From Carposina sasakii (Eukaryota > Arthropoda > Insecta > Lepidoptera > Carposinidae): a stretch of 64,000 nucleotides of DNA. Shown here piece after piece: positions 1 through 13,300 of this stretch (position 1 is the stretch's first letter; the number at the start of each line of letters is the position of its first letter). Below the pieces are notes generated by a model. The model was given only the letters and a program-made list of their open reading frames with translations, was not told the origin of the DNA and did no database searches. The DNA lies in the NCBI GenBank assembly GCA_014607495.2, contig CP053153.1:3534001-3598000 (forward strand). Direction: 5' to 3'. Position numbers and translations under genes: made by a program.

Positions 1-514
1 ATAGTAAACACATAATGTTATTAGGAACATTTTAATTTTCGTTACTTTCAACCTTATGACACATAAATAAGGTGTTATTTCAAGTGCTAGTGATTGGCGG
101 TTATGACATTACAAAATTAGATCATCGCGCAAGTCATAAAATTTTATTGCCTTCGGCCGTTGGTCAGAATATTTTTATTAATACTATACCTTAAATCAAT
201 GCGCATTAAGTCGAACTCAGTTTACGCAGCGTGATTATTGTAGCAAATGTTTGCTTTTGGAACAGAGGAATCATGGAGTGTAATCTTGAAAATATAAAAT
301 TAATAAAAATTTATATATTTACTATTTTCTTTTTTTTTCTTTTTATTCATGTCTAATTTAATCATGTGTGCATATATTAGGTATTTATAACAGTTAAATA
401 AAATTGCATTGTCGGTAATATTAAAATAACCGCTTTTTAGTAAATGCATATGGATGTATACACGGTTTATTTAGCAAAATAACATCTGTTAAAACTTTTA
501 TGTAAATAGTGTGT

Positions 515-605
515 TAATCCAGGGTGTCAGCTAACTCCATACAAAAACAAACATCATCCATCCATCTGTCTTTCCATCGATACTCACAAACTTTCGCATA
601 TTATA
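515..605 (-). repeat. Fragment of a dispersed short repeat (gcgaaagtttgtaagtat family)
   Basis: Reverse complement of sequence found at 20116-20345 and 45983-46190 (plus strand), including GTCAGCTAACTCCATA. The longer copies end in a conserved cgcggacg...gtcgcgggcgtccactagt tail. Probably a non-autonomous, Helitron-like repeat common in Lepidoptera. Confidence 0.6.
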
Positions 606-740
606 TAATATTAGTAGGAATCAATAATTATGTATAATTGACATACCGCAGATAAAAAAATAAGCGACTCTGTATATTCCATATTTTACTATGTTCCAAT
701 TAGCACATACAGTTACGTCAAATGAAGAATTATAGAAATT
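590..740 (+). repeat. Direct repeat, left copy (pairs with 4262-4412)
   Basis: About 151 bp matching 4262-4412 with two visible substitutions. The copies flank the transposase-like pseudogene, 3,672 bp apart. Confidence 0.85.
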
Positions 741-1492
741 CTGTACCCTCAGTGAAAACTGATATAAGTCGAGTTATAGCACTTTTAAGATTTTTCTACA
801 TATAGAATCTGTGTAAAATGCTCTATTTTTCTCTGTAATCCACACGTAACTGTAGCTCGTCTGGATACGAAGATATTTTTTGTGCGTAATAATACAAGTC
901 GCCATAAATCATCAAATAGCCTTGAAAGCCTTGTGTGTAGAGATTTAATGTGACATGTATTCATAGAGTTTTATATATTTTATTTCAATTGTAAGTATAA
1001 AATAATACAGATACAGTTAAATTATCTTACCCATCAAAAGTACATTGATATAAGATTGTTGGTCATGATACAATTTCAAATGTATTGCAGTTCACGACTT
1101 GATCTATGTGTAATTCTAATGTGAATATTGACGTAATTTGATGTAATACATTTGACATTATATAAAAATTTGAGAAATTAGGTGTTTTCTAATATATTTC
1201 GAAATACATTATTTTCTACGAGACCGTATAAGTATCATTATGTTTGTGTCAATTAATACAACCCACTTAAATCAAAAATGTTACTAGGTCCTTGCAAACT
1301 TTGCGAAAAATCTGTTGGTGTCAAGTGATTTTAATTTCATACTTCTATCTTCTTCTAATGTGCGAGTTTCATACCGGCGTGAAAGAGACAATTTACATTT
1401 ATCGCATCGAATCTGACGTACCGAATCAACCATAAGAAAAGAAGAAACGAAAGTCGTTAAAGGAAAGAAGAGAAGATCGGTTAAAGAGAATT

Positions 1493-3189
1493 ATGAATAG
1501 AAACGCTGGATTATCCTACATTACAAAGGCGGGAAAGCTTGTCCCGAGTCGAGCTTTTAATGCACTTACATTCTGCCGCGCAAAGTGTAAGGAGTTAATT
1601 CCAGAAGTCGAGAGACAGTACATTTTTGGTGAGTATTGGGGCTTAGGCTCATATGACGAACGTACTAAATATCTAGAAAGATTAATATCTACGTAAAGTA
1701 AACGACATCGGGAATATGCAAATAAATACAAACTTATTTACTTTGGTAAAGAGTAAAATATTTGCAAAGGCTGCTTGCTTAAAACATTAGGTGAGTCTAA
1801 TCGTTTTCTGCAAACAGTAAACGAAAAAATTCAAAAATATGGACGTGTGGTAAAAACTGAACAAGGTCGGGCAGCTAGTTACAAAAAAAGTATCAGAGTC
1901 AAAATTGAATGAAGTTAAAGAACACATTAATACATTTCCTGCGTTTGAAAGTCATTACTCTAGGGCAAAAACATCGAAGAAGTATTTAAGTTGTGACCTG
2001 TCTATTGAAAAAATGTAGAATGTTTATAGAGTTGAGGTTGATAATCATGTTAGCTTCTCCGTATACCGATCTGTTTTTAAAAATATGAATTTGTCTTTCA
2101 AAAAACCAGCTGTGGACACATGTAACATAAGTAATTTACTACAAATTAAATTAAAATATGCTAACTCACCGAAAGAAACGAATAATATACAAGATATTCT
2201 AAAACAACATCAAGAACAGTACGAAGCGGCATATAATGAAAAACGCAGAGATAAAGATATCGCAAAAGAGTTTGATGATACATGTGTGAAAGCGTTCGAC
2301 TTGCAGCAATGCTTACCGACGCCACTTTTAACTATTTCAAGTGCTTTTTATAAACGGCAACTATGGGTTTACAACCTGACTGTACATGACTTCAAAACTA
2401 ATCATGCTTATTGCTACATGTGGCCAGAATCAAGGGGAGGCAGAGGAGCAAATCAAATTGCTTCTTGCTTATACGACTTTGTTATTAATCGTTTACCATT
2501 ATTGCATCCAAATGCATCCAAATTAATTATGTACTCAGATTCATGCGCGGTACAAAATAAGAATTAAGTTGTAACAACAATGTCACTTATACTTGTTCAG
2601 AACTCAGCCCAATTGACTACTGTAGAACATACATTTTTAGTCCCTGGTCATACTCACATGGAAGTAGATTCTGATCATGCGCTGATAGAACGCACGAAGA
2701 AGCGCACTTCTATGAACATTCATCTTCCAAGAGATTGGTGTCAGTTAGTCCGTAGTTCGTCTAATCGTGCTAATAAATTTTCTGTTATAGAAATGTCTTA
2801 ACGATTTCTATGATTTTGCTGATTTTTCCAAAAAACAACTTCAAGTAAAGAAGGTAAATACTAGGGGCGAAAAGTTTGTGTGGTCAAATACACAACACTT
2901 AGTTTACACCAAGGGACAGTTTCCGATATTTAATTACAAAGAGAGCTACACGGCCAACAAATTTAATGCCATGTCATATGCAAGAAGAGGAAAAAGACAT
3001 GATCAAAATATTAATTTAGAAAGTATTAAGAAATGTTACGTTGAGCCAGTGCCTATAGCAGCAGAGAAAAAAGCAGATCTGATTTCTCTTTTGGATTATA
3101 TTGAACCAAGCACTCATGAGTTCTACATTAACTTGCCCTCAACCACTGATGTATCTCCTAATTTAGATCCAGATTTAGTTGAGGAATAA
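1493..3189 (+). pseudogene. Broken transposase-like gene
   Basis: Fragments in several frames: 1493-1696 (N-terminal part, NAGLSYITKAGKLVPSR), 2085-2567, 2580-2801 and 2878-3189. The central part has the marks SDSCAVQNKN and PGHTHMEVDSDHALIE, and the end EFYINLP. I recognise this layout as a multicopy arthropod/cnidarian family presumed to be transposon-encoded; I cannot name the superfamily from sequence alone. Lesions: an in-frame TAA at 2565-2567 (flanking frames are the same), a frameshift near 2800, and heavy decay between 1697 and 2084. On the opposite strand to the microexon gene and to its left, so it is not one of its exons. Confidence 0.65.
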
Positions 3190-4261
3190 GAGTATTGTGC
3201 TGTAATATTTTAGATACTTATTTTTTCTGATAATTTAATTGTTTATATTATTATGTTTTGATTAATTTATTTCTACTGAGCTCGCTTACAAAAAGCATTT
3301 TGGCTTATTTTATTTTATAGATTGTTTTCTTTAAGTTCAAAATTTTACAGAGATTAATGAAACTGGAAGCTGTTTTCTCAGAATGTTTGTCGATTGCGTA
3401 AATACTTAAGTAGTTATTAATGTTTGTTACCAAGTATATCGCGTTAAAGATAAAACTGCCATAATAAGTATTAAGTATAGTATTAAGAGCACAAAGATAA
3501 TTGTTAGACTAGTGTATTGCCGTTTTTAAATTTAATGGTTCTTAGTCACCACATTAAGTAACTCGAAAATTTAATTTAACTGATCTCTTCCGTAAGATTG
3601 AAATCAAAGACTGATGATTGTTCAAACTATTGTAAGGGTTAATAATATTAAATTATTATTAACATAATATATTAAAGTTAAATTTGTTATTTAAATTCTA
3701 GGCTACAATAAAAAACATATAAATCTGAAATACTTGTTTCAATTTGCATAACCAATATTAGAAGAACTACAAACCTACATTATTACTATGATTGTGCCAC
3801 TAAAATATTTGTATTATTTGACACAATCCAGAAATTAAAACTTTAAGAAAACAAGTTGAGATATATTATTAGACATAATTTTTTATCATGTTATCTTATG
3901 TGTTAAATAATTTTTTATTTATTAATAATTAATAAATAATAATTGTATTTTAATGACTGCAAAATAAAGAGACTACTATTTTGCGATAGTTTTGTTCTGA
4001 AAGTTTTGTTAGATATTAATAATTATATATTTAAATGCTATCTGAATCCATAGATGTATCATGTTTCACCAACATCAACTGCACTAGTAGATTGGTGTAA
4101 AATAATATTATTTTACTTAAATTATTTTACACAAATGAATTTTGATGTGATAAATAATACAAGTGGTTATTTTACTTCACTACTTAAAATATATTAAATA
4201 TAGTGCTTTCTTATATACATCACAGCATAGAGGCTAAAATTATCTATCTCAATCAGTTTTT
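3190..4261. other. AT-rich non-coding stretch
   Basis: No open frame of note and no GPDG unit or splice-bounded exon seen on either strand. Probably 3' flank of the broken transposase-like element. The terminal exon of the giant gene, if inside the window, might be hidden here. Confidence 0.5.
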
Positions 4262-4412
4262 ACTTTCGCATATTATATAATATTAGTAGGAATCAATAAT
4301 TATGTATAATTGACATACCGCAGATAAAAAAATAAACGACTCTATATATTCCATATTTTACTATGTTCCAATTAGCACATACAGTTACGTCAAATGAAGA
4401 ATTATAGAAATT
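4262..4412 (+). repeat. Direct repeat, right copy (pairs with 590-740)
   Basis: Same 151-bp sequence as 590-740. Could be terminal direct repeats of the element or two independent short-repeat insertions. Confidence 0.85.
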
Positions 4413-4702
4413 AATTCAAAACAATTCTGCACTAATTAAGTTTGAAGTCGTATTTTGCCATAAATTCACTACATTATAAAACTTTTAACTAGTACTTATC
4501 GAAAATAGGATATGCCATTCTTTTTTAACGTAGTTAGAGTATTATTTTTGCACTTTTTTACGCAGCACTTGGTCATGTTGACTCGATGACATTAACGCGC
4601 GACTGCGCGCGCAACTATGCTTAGAGTGTATTTAAGCACAGTTTGAGCAAGACACATTTTATGCGTTGGTAAGGTATCTTGGGTATTCTAAATCGATGAC
4701 TG

Positions 4703-5094
4703 AGTGTAAAAAGACAACTTTGGTCTTTTAATACCTCGTATTCTTTGTAACATCCCGATAATTTTTTTCTATGGAAGCACCCCTGGAAAACCACGGCTTT
4801 TCAAGATACTGAGGTTCAAAATTACATTAATATTATAATTTTTTTACATAAATCCATTTGAAATCGGTTACCAAAATTTTTTTTCAAAGATATCATGTGT
4901 AAATATTATGTTAGTTTTGTAGGTACATTTGTACTTTGGGCATCAAACGAATACATTGCTTGCAATAAAATGACAGTATTGTTTCATAATTTTTTTGTCA
5001 TTTCCTAAGGTTGATTCCATAGAAGAAAATGATCGTAACCTTACAAAGAATACGAGGTATTAAAAAAACATCGTTGTATTTTTACACCCTGTAT
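4703..5094. mobile_element. Foldback element, TGTAAAAAGACAAC family
   Basis: Left arm reads gtgtaaaaagacaac...taatacctcgtattctttgtaac; right arm is its inverse, ending ...gttacaaagaatacgaggtatta...tttacaccctgtat. Same family as 36397-36770. Inserted immediately beyond the left-most exon. Confidence 0.75.
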
Positions 5095-5119
5095 AGGAAG
5101 GTATGTAATAATAACTCAC

Positions 5120-7342
5120 GTGGAATTGGTTTTCCATCTGGCCCGTAAGTGGCACCTGCATAATAATATATAACGTTATTTATTTAAAAATAAGATATAA
5201 TCGTCAAAAAAAGATTTAAAAAAAAGATAATTATTCACCAGCAAATTCTGGCTCGCCATCCGGTGTGTAAGTTATTATTGGAGCTAAAAATATGGAAAAG
5301 ATAATTTTAAATAGATTCGATTTAAAAACTTTACTTTGAGTCGATTAAAATATGAAAAGCTTACATTTTATTGGCAAGCCATCGGGTCCGTAGCTCACTG
5401 AAAAAAATATTATAAATTAGAGGACCAATACGTATTAATTTCATTACTAGTAAAAACTGCTTGCTTGGTAGGTGCCAATTATATTATCTTCTAAAATATT
5501 GTATCTTGCGTATTTTTTTCTGTGTACAATAAAGAACTAAGAAGAAAATAATAGTCACATGTTTGCGGCTGTCCATCCATTCCGAAAATCACTGAAAAAG
5601 AAAATGTTTGGTGCAGTTAGTAATAATAAGATGTTCACAGTAGCTGATAGCTAAAGTTGTTGGTAATAGTAATGATTAAAAATATCCTACTCTATAAATT
5701 TAAATAAAAAAAAATTGCATCTTAATACTACATAATTTATAAATAAAAAAATATTATTATATTTACATGGTGTTGTCGGCTTGCCATCTACTCCATAAGA
5801 TACTGTAACACATAGAATAATAAATTATTATGCGGGTAACACTATTTAATAATAAATAAATAAATTAAAGGGCGACTAGTACGAGTTATATTGCATAAGT
5901 ATAACACATAAAAAAATATTAAAGTAATACTACTTATACTAACAATCATTTGTGGTTCACCGTGAGGTCCGTAAACTATTTTCGGAGCTGAAAATTAAAA
6001 ACAAAATTGATACCCACAGAAAGTAATCAAAAATACACACAATATTATTTATCCTAAAAATCACTCATGTCAATATAAATCGCAAATCTAAAACGCATTT
6101 TCCCAATAACCATTTTTTTCGAGTTGTGCTCCTATAGTATGAAAGCTGCGAAATTTTAATGTTCTTTAGGTTAAGGGCTGATATTGTCTAAAGAGAGATA
6201 CGAGTAGTGCTAACTGATAAATTCATGTGAACATTCTTTAAAACTTGATCAAGATAATGACATTATCAACTTTATCTATCAAAAAGACCTATAGAAGTAT
6301 AATAATAGTAAATGTAAATCACACTACCTGGTATTAGTTGACCATCTAGTCCATAAGACACTGAAATATAAAAATTAGTTGACGATCAAGGAAATCACAG
6401 TTGTGAAATGTAATTTGTAAATGCATTTTTATAAGCAGAAAAAATTAAAACGTTATACTATTTTTTACGCACTGACTCGTTCGTATTATTTTTCAGTACT
6501 CGGGCGGGAGTAATAAATACTGACCTATTATTTTCAAATGACTACAGATAATGCGAGATTTAAAAATAAAACTAGATCCTGTAGTGGATATTATAAAACA
6601 TATTCTATATTAATTACCTGGCTGACCGTCAGGTCCAAAACTCACTGAAAACAGAAATATATAAATTATAACTGTTCAACGAAAGTTATGAATATTTACG
6701 TCCAGTCAAATAATTTTAATTTTATACAGGGTGTGGGTGACATCCAGGTAAATACTGAAACGCTGAACAAGTGAGTTATACGACAGTGTCATTACTCGCA
6801 GGAAATGTATTTTTGATTTGATATCAGTAATCTTTGCTCTCCGCGCTAATTGTATCCGGCGATCCTGTGACTAATTGAATGGGCTTATTGGTTATTGTGT
6901 GACAATGTGTCTGTTTTTTTTTATCACTTTACTCTGCATTAGGGTTGATCAGTTATTTGAACTTTTGTGAGGGCAACTTTTTTTGAAAGTTATCTTTTGG
7001 TTAAAATTTTATTTTTTTATCTAAGGCCTAATTAAACGAACTTAACTATTTTTTCAATAAAATATGAAAAAATGTCAGAAAGTTTTGGATTTTTCCTGCG
7101 AAAATTTTCAGTGTTTTTCCACCTCAATTATGGTCTAATGTCATGGTATCAATATTTGCCTGGCTGTCACAAACACCCTATATATTAGTATGTAAGGCGG
7201 GAAGCTCAATTAATTATTAAATTTCATCTTCGTTAACTATTCTAATAGTTAAATGGGAAGATGATGATGTTATTTTTGCTAGATTAGTTAAAATAATATA
7301 ACTACATACATGGTATCGCTTGGCCATCCGGTCCGTGAGTCA
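5120..7342 (-). CDS. Microexon block A: nine GPDG-repeat exons
   Basis: Exons (plus-strand coordinates, encoded whole codons): 5120-5155 ATYGPDGKPIP; 5239-5283 PIITYTPDGEPEFA; 5365-5397 SYGPDGLPIK; 5559-5591 IFGMDGQPQT; 5767-5802 SYGVDGKPTTP; 5940-5987 PKIVYGPHGEPQMIV; 6328-6360 SYGLDGQLIP; 6618-6644 SFGPDGQP; 7310-7342 THGPDGQAIP. Lengths 27-48 nt, all phase 1-1. The donor of 5940-5987 is taken as GTATAA rather than the nearer GTTAGT because only the former keeps phase. The donor after 5120-5155 is a strong GTGAGT, so the transcript continues to the left, but no further unit is visible between 1 and 5100. The unit at 6618 is the shortest in this array and lacks the tail after QP. Confidence 0.85.
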
Positions 7343-10300
7343 CTGAAAAGATAAACATTATTTAAAGATATTCGGACTGCATTTCTAGTATGTTATTCTT
7401 ATGTTGGATATAAAAACGTTTTGGAATCCTTGCAGCGATGCCAAAGCGACTGGCGATATGGGAAAGCGCTGAGAAATATCTACCAAATGGCAACCATGTC
7501 CGTTCAAGTCCAAACCCACCAAACAAGACCGATCCAATTACTCCGAGGTGTGAGACAGGGTGACGTTATATCCCCGAAACTCTTCACCAACGCGATGGAG
7601 GACGTCTTTAAGACGCTACAGTGGGATGGACTAGGCATCAACGTCAATGGTGAATGTCTCACGCATCTCCGCTTTGCAGACGATATAGTTTTGATGGCTG
7701 AATCGCTGCTGGACCTACAAAAAATGCTGTCGAGTGTCAATGCTGCCTCGAGGCGTGTGGCACTCGGGATGAACCTGGACAAGACCAAGGTAATGTTCAA
7801 TCGACACATCATCCCTGAGCCGATATCCGTCGAAGTGTAGCCCTGGAAGTTGTTCAGTAGTATGTATACCTTGGGCAAATATTGCAGATGGGTAGACAAC
7901 TTCGAGGGAGAAACCACCAGAAGAGTGCAGCTTGGGTGGGCAGCGTTTGGGAAGTTGCGTCATATCTTTGAGTCATCCTTGCCACAATGTCTCAAGACCA
8001 AGGTGTTCGATCAGTGCGTTCTACCAGCCATGACTTACGGAGCCGAGACGTGGAACCTAACGGTGGGGCTGGCTCACCGATTACATGTCACTCAGAGAGC
8101 TATGGAAAGGTAAATGCTCGGAATCTCGCGAATGGATACGTCCAGCAGTGGATTGCAATAGGCTGACGATAATGGATATAAAAAATAATTTACCCATGTG
8201 CGTCAATTACAAAAAAAGTAATGTAAATATATACCGAAAAATTGTGGTTGGCCATCTGGTCCATAAATAATACGAGGAGCTGAAACAATTATTTAGTTAA
8301 ATTAAACTTCTTTTAAAGAAGTTGAAGATTATATAAGCTAACTATTGCCTAAATTTGACAGATATTCCATACATTTTGCTGTCAAATATAATTTTTAAAC
8401 AATACCTATCTTAAAACGCGATTTTGTAATTCCGTGTATAACTGAGACCAAGCTCAGCTAAAAGTAATTATGAATGATTGTTTAAGATGACGGCCGATTG
8501 GTGTAGTTGGTAGTGGCCCTGCCTGCGACGCCATAGGTCCTGGGTTCGAATCTCGGTAGGTGCAAACATTGACATGATGAATATCGATGTTTGTTTCCGA
8601 GTCATGGATGTTTCTATACTTATCTATGTATTGATATACCGTTGCTGAGTACCCCAAGACCTCAGGGATCTTAATGTGGGACTAGGTCAATGTGTAGTGA
8701 AGTGTGTAAAAAAAACAAAGATAAAAAGTTGGAGTATTACCTGGTATCTCTTCGCCATTTGGTCCATAAGTCACTGAGAAATACATAATAAGGAATTATA
8801 AACATGATATTTTTTGCTCACACCTTTAAACATGACAAAGTTTATGTTTAAAAGGTTAAAACGTGGTCCCATAAAAATTTTGGTTCGATATTTAACTTTT
8901 ATTTAATTTAACTAGCTAAATACAACTTACGTATTTTAGGGTTGCCATCTGGTCCCAACGTCACTAAAAATGAGATATTTTAAACGGTTTTAAAATATTA
9001 ATGACTTTGATGTAGTACTTGAGGTCGATGGGGGAGATCTATATTCAGCAGTAGCGTATAGCTCTTCTTATGACTGAAGTGATGATGATAATGACTATTG
9101 AGAATACTATCAAGTATTAGGGAGTTTTTAATTTCAGTAATGCTCAACACTATGACTGTATTATATTTAAATTCTATGTACTTAGGTACATGTATGTATG
9201 TAGTTTAGGCAATACTAGGCAAATGCTATTTTAATTAATAGTAAATATAAATATAATTACATGCTTGTGGCTGGCCATCTGGTCCGAAGGTCACTTAAAA
9301 ATATTTAAAAAATATATTAAATATTTCATGAAAAAAGTTTTACCATAATTAAGCATAAGACATGTTTCGTGTCCAAAATATGTGGACGTAGTTAGTGTTT
9401 GCGAAAAAAATATAATAAAATAAAAATAATAGTTACAGGGTATCGGTTGGCCATCAGGTCCATAATATACTGAAAATAAAATAAAAAAAATTAATAACGA
9501 ACATAGCAAATACTAAAGCAGTAAATGGACAAAAAATATAACAAAAGTATACCAATATATTGTGGTTGGTTATCCTTGCCGTAAACAATTCGTGGAGCTG
9601 CAAAACAGAAATTGTTTTAAGTATACTTGTATCATTATGAGTATGTAATAATAGTTGGCAGTTATAACTTATAACAATGTTATTAAAGTATTTTTATAAT
9701 TAAGCACCTGGTATAGGTTGTCCACACAATCCGAATGTCACTGCAAAATAGGAAAATTTATAATTAGTAATATTGTATTACACAATGACATGAAGATTTT
9801 CCTAAAGTTAGCTATTAGGAAACACTATTAAAAAAGCGAATTTAACAAATGATAACTTATTACACAAAAGCAATAAATCATAAATAACCTGGTTGTGGTG
9901 TTCCAGCAGGGTCATTCACTGGAAAAAAATATAATTATACACAGTTAGACAATCCAAGACAATCAAATTCTAATGTTATATTTTGATGTGTTTTAATGCA
10001 GCGAATTTTACATAATGTATTATAGTCGATTTTATTTAAGAATCATAGCATCAAGTTGTTTATAAAATCTATAAAAATAAGTGTATAATCAGCTGCATCT
10101 CATTCGTACATGTCGTAAGAGTCAACTAAGAAATTTTGGGATATTCTCTTAGGCTATTTGCCAGCAACTTGCATCATCTTGTACATCTGGCCGCGCTATG
10201 CTAAACGTGGCTCTTGGATCCCCTTCGTGATCCTTCAGTTCTAGCTACCCCATTTTGGAAACTGCCATTTGTATATACTGAATGTAAATAATAAACAGTA

Positions 10301-13300
10301 AAAGCTATTTACGTGGCGTTAGCTGGCCATCCGGTCCGAAGGTCACTGAAAAATATTTCAATAACTTATGAAATCCATCATAATTAATCTATTGTATATT
10401 CAAATAATGATTTTTTCCAACAATAGAGTGCGCAAAAAATAAAGTTTTATAATTAATTATTAAAAGTTAATAAATACATACATACATATAATACATATAA
10501 TCACGTCTTTATCCTTTATCACTAAGGGCCGATAGAACCACATGGTGCCACTTCTGACCAATTTAATAAATATATCAATTAATTAAATTTAATATAAATA
10601 TTATATTTACATGGTATCGCCGTGCCATCTGGTGCGTAACTTGCTACAAAATAATATTGATTATATAAGTATACTTACGTTAAATTGTAGGTAATGTGTT
10701 TCTTGATTAAAAAAATAATATGTACTTAATACCAAAAACCAACCAATGAATTCTGGCTGACCGTCCGGTCCGTAAATAATATGTGGCGCTGAAAAATAAA
10801 TGTAATAAGTAAATAAAACAATAAACTAAAGTAGATAAATACAACAGGCACCAAACGTAAATAGGCTATGATTTAAAAATTGGTCAAAATTTATTCAACT
10901 TTTCGAGTAACAATTAAAAATGTAATTTCACACACAACTTTCAAATTTATAATAAAAGTAGGATAAGTTATAGTAAAAATATTTTACGTGGTAGGGGTTT
11001 GCCATCTTCGTCGAAAGTTTCAGGTGTAGCTGAAAACAATCGAAAAAAACTAAACTATAGTAGGTAGATTATAGAATACATAATATCACTCATTGTTTCC
11101 TAGTCCGATCAATATTTAATTAACAAAAGTAGTCTTGTCTCATTTCACACTATACAGGGTGTAACAGAAAGGGTATGTTAAGCGAAAAGCTATGTATCTC
11201 AATAGCCCACTATAGAGAACCTATTTCCAAAATTTGAGACTCAAAATCACATTTTTATTTTTCAAGATTGTATGAAAATTCCTGAGATATTTAAAAATTC
11301 TCCATACTATCGGGAAAAATAAACATGTGATTTCGGGTCTCAAATTTTGTGGATAGGATTCTCTACAGTGGGCTATTTACATAGCTTTTCGCTTAACATA
11401 CCCTTTTTGTTACACCCTGTATACTTACCAATCAATTGAGGTTCGCCTTCTGGTCCATAAGTTACTTGAGGAACTGAAAAAATATGATCAAAGTGGAATT
11501 TTCCACAAACAAAATCCTAGTTATGTTTAGATTGATATAGGCCAGCCACGATTTGAGCAAAATCTGCTTTCATCATAGCCAAATGTCAGGTACATAGGGT
11601 AAGTTAAATAATTTATTAAGAATTGAGATTTTTTAAATAGTTTTAAAATAATATAAAGTGTCTAAAAATTTTTCGGCTATTCTATTAAAAATGCAGATAC
11701 GGCAAGTAATATTGCAAGTAAAAAATACATACCAATAATCGGTTGTCCTTCAGATCCAAAAGTTACCGTCGGAGCTAGAAAATATAAATAAATATTTGAA
11801 TGAAATTGTATTAGGCGTTACAATTCGGAAGTTCAAACATTCACTATGGGTGCGCCCACCACCGGGCCCTACACCCTCTACTGACCCTCGGATCTGATAA
11901 GTCATAATTGCGACAACAGGCACTTGCACTAACTACAATCGCCATGAGAAACCAGACCCGAGCACCTAGCATGCAAGACGATACATTGCACTATTCCGAA
12001 ATAAAAAACTAGATAAATAATCTACATATGTTTCGCCAACAACCGTGGCATCCTCAGGATTATAGAAATTAGTAAACCACTAATTATTATGAACCTCTAA
12101 AACCCAACACATTACTTACACCAAAAGTTTGATGTACAATTTCGCCTGCTTTGTTATGCATAACTGTTTTATAAATGAAATTGTATTAGGCGTTACAATT
12201 CGGAAGTTCAAACATTCACTATGGGTGCGCCCACCACCGGGCCCTACACCCTCCACTGTAAGTAATGTAGGTGTAAGTAATGTGTTGGGTTTTAGAGGTT
12301 CATAATAATTAGTGGTTTACTAATTTACTAATTTCTATAATCCTGAGGACGCCACGGTTGTTGGCGAAACATATGTAGATTATTTATCTAGTTTTTGATT
12401 TCGGAATAGTGCAATGTATCGTCTTGCATGCTAGGTGCTCGGGTCTGGTTTCTCATGGCGATTGTAGTTAGTGCAAGTGCCTGTTGTCGCAATTATGAGT
12501 TATCAGATCCGAGCGTCAGTGGAGGGTGTAGGGCCCGGTGGTGGGCGCACCCATAGTGAATGAAATAAATATTTATTTTTTAAATAATACCTAACTAAAA
12601 TAAAAAATATAATACTAACCTGGTAAAACTTCTGCCTCTGCACCATAAGTGCCAGATGCATCTAAAAATAATAAAGTATTATTAATTTAGTGCAATTAAC
12701 GGCAATCGAAGCTAAAGGAACTAAACAAAGAACAACGTAATTAATACATTAGTTTAATTATTATAAACGCGAACATTATAAGTTGAAATTACACATCACC
12801 TCAACCTTTAAAAAAAAAAAAATTTTGAACTAAATTATGACGCAATAAACTTTCGTAATTGGATATAGTTATGCAAACGGGAACCAACCCACTAATGTAT
12901 AAAATAAAAATTTAGGCTACATAAGCTTTCAAAAATGAACTTTCTATCAGCCTTGTAAACATCAAAATAATCTGAAAATTTTGTTAGAATTCGATGTTAC
13001 TGTTTATGTGGGTTGGTTCACGTTTGCATAACTTAGTCCAATTCCTTTTTACTGGTAGATTATAATTACCCATAGGCTGCTCATCCGTCGTGTATGCAAC
13101 TGGTGCTCCTAAAAACAGTTATTAAACATGTAAAAAAATGTCACATACGTCAACGTTGATACTAGACATCTATCACTATGACATGACGAATTACTACTAT
13201 TTGATGTAGGTACCTTGAATAGGCTGGCCATGAGGACCAAAAGACATTCGAGGGGCTGAAAAATATCAAACAATCAAATAAGCTGAGATATTTAAAAATA

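Noticed and set aside
9291..9509. 72-aa minus-strand open frame containing YYGPDGQPIP
   Set aside because: Exon 9437-9469 plus intron; AT-rich translation either side is not coding.
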